The notes under the pieces were generated by a model that had not been told where the DNA came from, did not search any database, and saw only the letters and a program-made list of their open reading frames with translations. From Hypsibius dujardini (lineage: Eukaryota; Tardigrada; Eutardigrada; Parachela; Hypsibiidae): a DNA stretch of 21,251 nucleotides. The position numbers and the translations under genes were made by a program. The stretch is from the NCBI GenBank assembly GCA_001579985.1, contig LRSR01005317.1:1-21251 (forward strand), written 5' to 3'. This document shows, piece by piece, positions 19,021 to 21,251 of this stretch (positions are counted from its first letter, which is position 1; each line of letters starts with the position of its first letter).

Positions 19021-20788
19021 GTACGTACTTGAATTCCCAATCCAATCAATCAATCAATCAAGATATCTAATGTGGAATCGGCACAACCAGAAGAGAAAAA
19101 TTTCGAGTGAGTAAATAAAAAAAGACAAATCTGTAACCGGTTCCCTTCCGGCGTTTTCTGCGTACCATATCTAGATCATCAAATATTTCCTCTCCGGTAT
19201 TGCAGAAATCAGGGTCGGTGCTCTGCTGCGACTTTCATGGTACCTAAACTAGCGCACGTTGAGGAATCCGTTTCGTCTTATCTCTTTAAAGTTATTATAC
19301 ACAGCTGGCCATATTATAGCGTTGCCCGAGTTAAGGCCTCTATCTCGGTGAAACTGTACAGTCATTCATTGATCGAGATAAAGGGCTTGACTCGGGTAGC
19401 GCTGTGATATGGCCATTTGTGTAAGTGAAGTAAACGCCTCTTTTCGCAGGTTTTGCAGGTTTCCCTGCGACGATTCTTGAGCACGTCGAAAGTCATTTCG
19501 CGAAGCAAGATGCCCAGCTTAGCCACCCAAGACGGAGGGGATAAGACCGACTACGACTTGGTCGTGTTGGGAGGAGGATCCGGTGCGTGCCCGTTTTTAT
19601 GACTTTGCGCTTTGCAGAAAGGGTTGTAATGCGCGGATATCTCTTGGAATAGGTGGAGTTGCCACTGCTCGGAAGGCGGCGTCGTTCGGGGCGAAGGTCG
19701 CGCTGATTGAAGCACGGGACGGTCGTCTCGGAGGCACTTGTGTGAGTCTGCACCGACTATTCCATCCACTTGATTGATGAATTGCTTGATTGTTTGGTTG
19801 CTTCACTGATGTAGTGACTGGGTGGTTGATAGGTTGATTGTTTGGTTGTTTGGTTGCTTGGTTGCTTCACTGATGTAGTGACTGTGTGGTTGATTAATGA
19901 ATTGCTTGATTGTTTGGTTGCCTCACTGATGTAGTGACTGGGCGGTTGATTGGTTGATTGTTTGGTTGCCTCACTGATGTAGTGACTGGGTGGTTGATTG
20001 GTTGATTGTTGGTTGCTTGGTTGCTTCACTGGTGTAGTGACTGGTGGTTGATTAATTGATTGTTTGGTTGCTTCACTGGTGTAGTGACTGGTGGTTAATT
20101 AATTGATTGTTTGGTTGCCTCACTGATGTAGTGACTGGGTGGTTGATTGGTTGATTGTTGGTTGCTTGGTTGCTTCACTGGTGTAGTGACTGTGTGGTTG
20201 ATTAATTGATTGTTTGGTTGCTTCACTGGTGTAGTGACTGGGTGGTCTATTGATTGCTTGACTGATGGATTTATTGTCTTCCTTTCCTGTTGATTTTGTG
20301 CAATTGAGTGGTTGAGTGATTTATGAGTGGTTGAGTGACTGAAAGGATTTGTGGTTTTCGCCTGATAGAGCCCATTGATTGTTGATTAGCGTTGGTGATG
20401 AATTTTATGGTCGAGTCTCCGTGGGCGAGTGATAGATTGATTGATTGGTTATCTTATAGGTGAATGTCGGATGTGTCCCGAAAAAGATCACTTGGAACGC
20501 CTCGGCATTGGCCAGCAACATCCAACACGACTTGAAGGACTATGGCTTCGATGTGGAATATAAAGGATTTGACTGGAAGAAACTAAGGGACAAGCGCGAC
20601 GCCTACATCCGAAAGCTGAATGGGATCTACGTAACTAACTTGAAGAAGGTTGGACTTCCTGACTCTGCCCCCGTATACAGTGTCTGTCTGTCTGATTGTC
20701 TGTCTGTTTGATTGTTTTAGGTATGGCTCTCTCTCTCTTTCTCTGACTGTCTGTCTTTTATCCTTCTGTCTGCCTGCCTCTTTCTCCA

Positions 20789-20821
<33 letters not shown>

Positions 20822-21100
20822 TTTTATCCTTGTGTTTGCCTGCCTCTCTCTCCATGTCTGTCTGTTTGTCTTATTAGTCTGTTTGTCTACTACTGCATCG
20901 AACTGCTTGCGTACTTCTTTATTCAATAACAGTTTCGCACTTGATAAATTTGTGGTGGTTTGTGTAGGACGGGATTGAACTCATCACCGGGGTGGGAAGA
21001 TTCGACGATGATGGAGTCATGACGGTGGAAGGCCGGAAATTGACGGCGAAGCATTATTTGATTGCGGCGGGTGGCAGGCCGAAGCTACCCAATCTTCCAG
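18976..21100 (+). CDS. GSR: Glutathione reductase, 5' part; 3' exons outside window
   Basis: Exons on the plus strand: 18976-19020 (tentative), 19450-19582, 19653-19741, 20460-20648, 20968-21100. Numbering from the internal ATG at 19510: YDLVVLGGGSGGVATARKAA is the FAD-binding Rossmann motif (residues 15-34), GGTCVNVGCVPKK the redox-active disulfide (Cys54, Cys59), KRDAYIRKLNGIY the following helix, and LIAAGGRPKLPNLPG the start of the NADPH-domain linker. The enzyme reduces oxidised glutathione with NADPH in cytosol and mitochondria. CVNVGCVPKK and RDAYIRKLN favour glutathione over thioredoxin reductase. Introns split both GGGSG|G and C|VNVGC. The GSR start faces GCLM. The last visible donor appears to be GC rather than GT. 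Confidence 0.93.
19305..19415. mobile_element. Small fold-back (MITE-like) element
   Basis: Arms at about 19308-19355 and 19370-19415 are imperfect reverse complements with a short loop. Both termini carry GGCCATAT and internal words matching ACTCGGGTAGCG. No coding content. It lies just upstream of the second GSR exon. Confidence 0.6.
19510..19582 (+). CDS. GSR: GSR coding start for the probable cytosolic form
   Basis: ATG at 19510 in context GCAAGATGC is followed by MPSLATQDGGDKTDYDLVVL, the expected short N-terminal arm before the FAD motif. The donor GTGCGT follows at 19583 (phase 1). Confidence 0.8.
19800..20260. repeat. Minisatellite in GSR intron, about 9 units of roughly 50 bases
   Basis: Each unit contains TCACTGATGTAGTGA or TCACTGGTGTAGTGA, a short palindrome with five-base arms, followed by GGTGGTTGATT and TTGTTTGGTTGC blocks. 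It occupies most of the 718-base intron that separates the two redox cysteines. Confidence 0.9.
20680..20882. repeat. (CTGT)n/(CTCT)n microsatellite in GSR intron
   Basis: CTGT array with an internal duplication of about 80 bases (CTTTTATCCTTCTGTCTGCC and CTTTTTATCCTTGTGTTTGCC copies). Confidence 0.85.
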
Positions 21101-21186
21101 GCAGGCATATTCTTTTGTCCCAGTAGTGCTAAGGATGCAATAGTACTGTACTGTCGCGATCATTTGGTGTTGCGTTTTAGATCTAC

Positions 21187-21237
21187 CCGTACATTATGAC
21201 TGCACACACTGTGCTTCACTGCAGTCATAATATACGG
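21187..21237. repeat. Stem-loop with 18-base arms in GSR intron
   Basis: Arms 21187-21204 and 21220-21237 (CCGTACATTATGACTGCA and its complement) match at 17 of 18 positions around a 15-base loop. Pairing may extend outwards a few bases with a gap. It could be a MITE remnant or a structured intronic RNA. Confidence 0.7.
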
Positions 21238-21251
21238 TGGATATAAAACGC

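Overview
The window reads as animal nuclear DNA with intron-containing genes, not a bacterial or viral region. Splice junctions are mostly GT..AG with preserved reading phase. Many introns are short (70-550 bases), and microsatellites and minisatellites are very dense, above all the tetranucleotide CTGT/ACAG. The extracellular-matrix gene on the left has a zona pellucida (ZP) domain of the type I associate with arthropods and their ecdysozoan relatives (ENVIIIQNDP, VQEVWDAAR, MEIQAGKGPW). A true glutathione reductase argues against flies and other insects that replaced it with thioredoxin reductase. My best guess is a non-insect ecdysozoan, but the lineage cannot be fixed from the sequence alone.

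Three genes are supported. (1) Positions about 110-6140, minus strand: a large secreted or matrix ZP-domain protein, cut by the left window edge. The first three cysteines of its ZP-N module and the fourth are separated by about 1,370 residues of low-complexity, repeat-rich sequence spread over eight exons (positions about 362-5812). (2) Positions 15159-17855, minus strand: a complete six-exon gene for the modifier (regulatory) subunit of glutamate-cysteine ligase, GCLM, with a predicted protein of 254 residues. (3) Positions 18976 (or 19510)-21100 and beyond, plus strand: the 5' part of glutathione reductase, GSR, with the FAD-binding GGGSGG motif and the redox-active CVNVGC pair. It is cut by the right edge. 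An upstream exon plus a spliced leader would give a mitochondrial presequence, while an internal ATG gives a cytosolic form.

GCLM and GSR are divergent neighbours about 1.1-1.65 kb apart. One supports glutathione synthesis and the other reduces oxidised glutathione, so the pair looks like a shared thiol-redox locus with a possible common promoter. The spacer holds GCGC-rich repeats matching the NRF-1 consensus, an 18-base palindrome centred on a canonical CRE, and two copies of a small fold-back element.

Positions about 6141-14556 contain no gene I can recognise. They hold CTGT/ACAG arrays, GA/CT runs, an octamer minisatellite and unique sequence. A 583-base MITE-like element with 31-base terminal inverted repeats and an internal tandem array sits 20 bases downstream of the GCLM stop codon.
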